The translations under genes were made by a program, and so were the position numbers. A DNA stretch of 64,000 nt from Dermatophagoides farinae (taxonomy: Eukaryota; Arthropoda; Arachnida; Sarcoptiformes; Pyroglyphidae): the NCBI RefSeq assembly GCF_024713945.1, contig NC_134677.1, positions 1,553,001-1,617,000 of the forward strand, read 5' to 3'. The notes beneath the pieces are model-generated. The model was given only the letters and a program-made list of their open reading frames with translations, did not search any database and had not been told where the DNA came from. This document shows positions 61,966 through 64,000 of the stretch, in pieces. The first letter of the stretch is position 1. The number at the start of each line of letters is the position of its first letter.

Positions 61966-62537
61966 ATTAATCAATTTAATCGAGCCTCATAAGTGTCAAA
62001 TAGCATGTTCTTTTTTTTCATTCTCTTTTTTTTCATTATTTTCTGTTCGTTATTTGGTTCGCCATCATCATCATCATTATCATGATGGCCGTAATATCGA
62101 TATTTTGGTCGATTTATTTGATTTTATATATTTATTTATATTCATCCAAATGTCGTATATTTTTGATTTGAAGTTGATTGAAGAATCGGTACCATAAGAA
62201 TTGAATCTTTAAGATTTTTTTTTCTTCTGATGATTGTTCAATGAATCAAAAAAAGAAAATCACGAAAAAAATCTTGTGAGAAACAAAAACACACACACAC
62301 ATAATCATTGGATTAGGATGAATGATCCATACCTTATTATTCATAATTCATTGATTGATCAAACATTCATTTGAGCAGAGGGGAAAAAAATGGAAAAATT
62401 TTTCTTTTCATTCACAGCATCATTCACACATTTGGATTTATTGAATATCGAATAATATTTATTGATGGATTTCTTTTTTTTTTTTTTTTTTGAATGCTGC
62501 TGCTCCTGGAATTAATAGATATGTAAATAAACATTGA

Positions 62538-62538
<1 letters not shown>

Positions 62539-62566
<28 letters not shown>
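62539..62566 (+). repeat. (CA)n microsatellite
   Basis: Fourteen CA units, read directly. Confidence 0.9.
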
Positions 62567-62569
<3 letters not shown>

Positions 62570-63803
62570 TAAGTGTGTGACTACGTTTTTCTTTAACGAT
62601 CAAAAAAAAAACAAAAAAAATTCCAAACAAGACAACATATCATATATATTTTTGATGGTGATAAACTTGTCGTCGTTGTCGAGGTTGACAATTTTTTTTT
62701 TTTTTTTTTAGTTTGAAAGATTAACTTCATGTAAACAAATAATAAAAATATATACGACATACACACACACACACACGGACAAACAAACATTCGATTCGAA
62801 TGATTTATAACAATGATTCGATTAGATTCTATTCTAACCTAATCGGATCTAATGATATCTCCTCATCATATTATATACACTGTGATAAATATATATATAT
62901 ATTGATTGATTATAGTGTAAAAGCAAATTTGGTTTTTCATTATTGTTTACCTAAGGTCTAATAAATGTCAAACAATCAATATTATGATGATGATCTAATC
63001 AGATTAATATTGATCAAATCGATCATCATCAATTGAAACACAAGTGTAAATGAGAATTGAAGCGAAAAAATTTCTTCAATATTTTTTTTGTTTTGTTTTC
63101 ATTGACAATTGAATTCAAGCTCCACACAACAAAGTAACCAATAATATTTTCTTTTGTCCACGAAAAAAAAATATGAAGAAAAGAAAATTTTCAATCAAAT
63201 AAAGTCAATGAAATTGAAATTGAATTTTTTTTCATTTCATCTGATCAAATGACTTCTTACTTACACTGTATAACACACACAAAATAAACAAACAAAATCA
63301 CAAATAGCTGACCAACGCAAGCACATGATTGCAGGTGTAACGTATATAAAAAAATTTTTTGTTCTTTGAACAACAAACACACACAGTAAAATTTGTTTAC
63401 TTTAAAAGGTAAGGTAATAATAATTACCCTATATATATACATATTTGAAACATTCCAATTGTGACTTGATTGATTGATTCGGCCATTGTTTACCACAACC
63501 AAAACACACACACAGGTCAATTATTATCATATCATATCAGTTTATTTATTTGATATTGACACCTGCATTTTTATTTCTATGCACAGAAAAAAAATTCATT
63601 TTTCGAATGCGAATCAAACAAACCAGAAAAAAAATAAATTTTGACACCGGAAAAAATAATATGGAATATCTAACGACATCTATGGATTCATATTGGAAAC
63701 AGGATTCATCAGATCATCATCATCATATCATTTATGTACAGTTCATGGATTTATTCGGCGAAATTAAACATGTATAAATATAGGCGGAGCCTATATCAAA
63801 ATT

Positions 63804-63831
63804 TGTGTGTGTGTGTGTGTGTGTGTGTGTG
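63804..63831 (+). repeat. (TG)n microsatellite
   Basis: Fourteen TG units near the window end. Confidence 0.9.
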
Positions 63832-64000
63832 ATATTTTGGAGACAAAAACAAAAAATTATTTTTTCTATTTCCAAAATGTGTGTGTGTGTGTGATGTGTA
63901 TGTCTCTGCTGTGTGTGTGATACTGATGAAATTTTTTTTTTTTTTTACGAGAAAAAAAAAGAAAAACAAAACAAAAAAATTCTTATTATCCAATGCGTTT

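Larger units (their letters stand above)
57001..64000. repeat. Gene-free DNA to the right end of the window
   Basis: No gene supported. Content: ATC repeats 57099-57125, GTT/GTC repeats 58171-58199, GCT repeats at 59443-59462, a perfect 19-bp inverted repeat 60391-60456, GAT repeats at 61596-61617 and 61640-61671, GTC repeats 61847-61862, (TG)n 61934-61957, (CA)n 62539-62566 and (TG)n 63804-63831. Confidence 0.5.

Overview
The window is nuclear DNA from a small, very AT-rich animal genome. Coding genes are broken by short GT-AG introns (53-185 nt), proteins carry many Asn/Gln/Ser/Thr runs, and spacers are filled with dinucleotide and trinucleotide repeats and poly-A/T tracts. The gene set is clearly metazoan. 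The compact style and the divergence of the proteins fit an arthropod, most likely an astigmatid (dust- or scab-type) mite; the species assignment is inference. I see no bacterial operon, virus, transposon ORF, CRISPR array or confident tRNA/rRNA.

Layout. 0.1-17.4 kb: Vps4 (+) and Cog7 (-) converge; a lipid-anchored WD-repeat protein (-) follows; a 3.2 kb spacer leads to ribosomal protein S25 (-); after 4.5 kb of repeat-rich spacer comes a fatty acyl-CoA reductase (+). 18.0-24.7 kb: GMP synthase (-) converges on the reductase; LZIC (-) and PPP1R7/sds22 (+) are head to head about 215 bp apart. 28-41.7 kb: a GLUT-type sugar transporter (+) converges on MTO1 (-); MTO1 diverges from an intronless ENTPD4/7-type Golgi nucleotidase (+), which converges on LETM1 (-), which diverges from ADO (+). 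41.9-47.2 kb: a Cu/Zn-SOD-repeat secreted protein (-) and the NK6 homeobox gene (-). 47.2-64 kb: about 17 kb with no gene I can support, lying 5' of NK6 and probably its cis-regulatory territory.

The genes are mostly unrelated housekeeping functions: ESCRT-III disassembly, Golgi tethering, translation, GMP synthesis, PP1 control, mitochondrial tRNA modification, mitochondrial cation exchange and thiol dioxygenation. There is one developmental transcription factor. Strands alternate so that neighbours share either a promoter region (LZIC/PPP1R7, MTO1/ENTPD, LETM1/ADO) or a 3' end region (Vps4/Cog7, FAR/GMPS, transporter/MTO1, ENTPD/LETM1, ADO/SOD-repeat).

Main points for a second look: three conserved genes (Vps4, the sugar transporter, MTO1) each need exactly one extra base skipped to stay in frame. 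This is either residual assembly error or +1 frameshifting. Others are a predicted myristoylated/palmitoylated WD-repeat protein of uncertain family, a SOD-repeat protein that has lost most copper ligands, a stop-free 60-nt intron in LETM1, a 38-nt microexon in NK6, and a perfect 19-bp hairpin at 60.39-60.46 kb.
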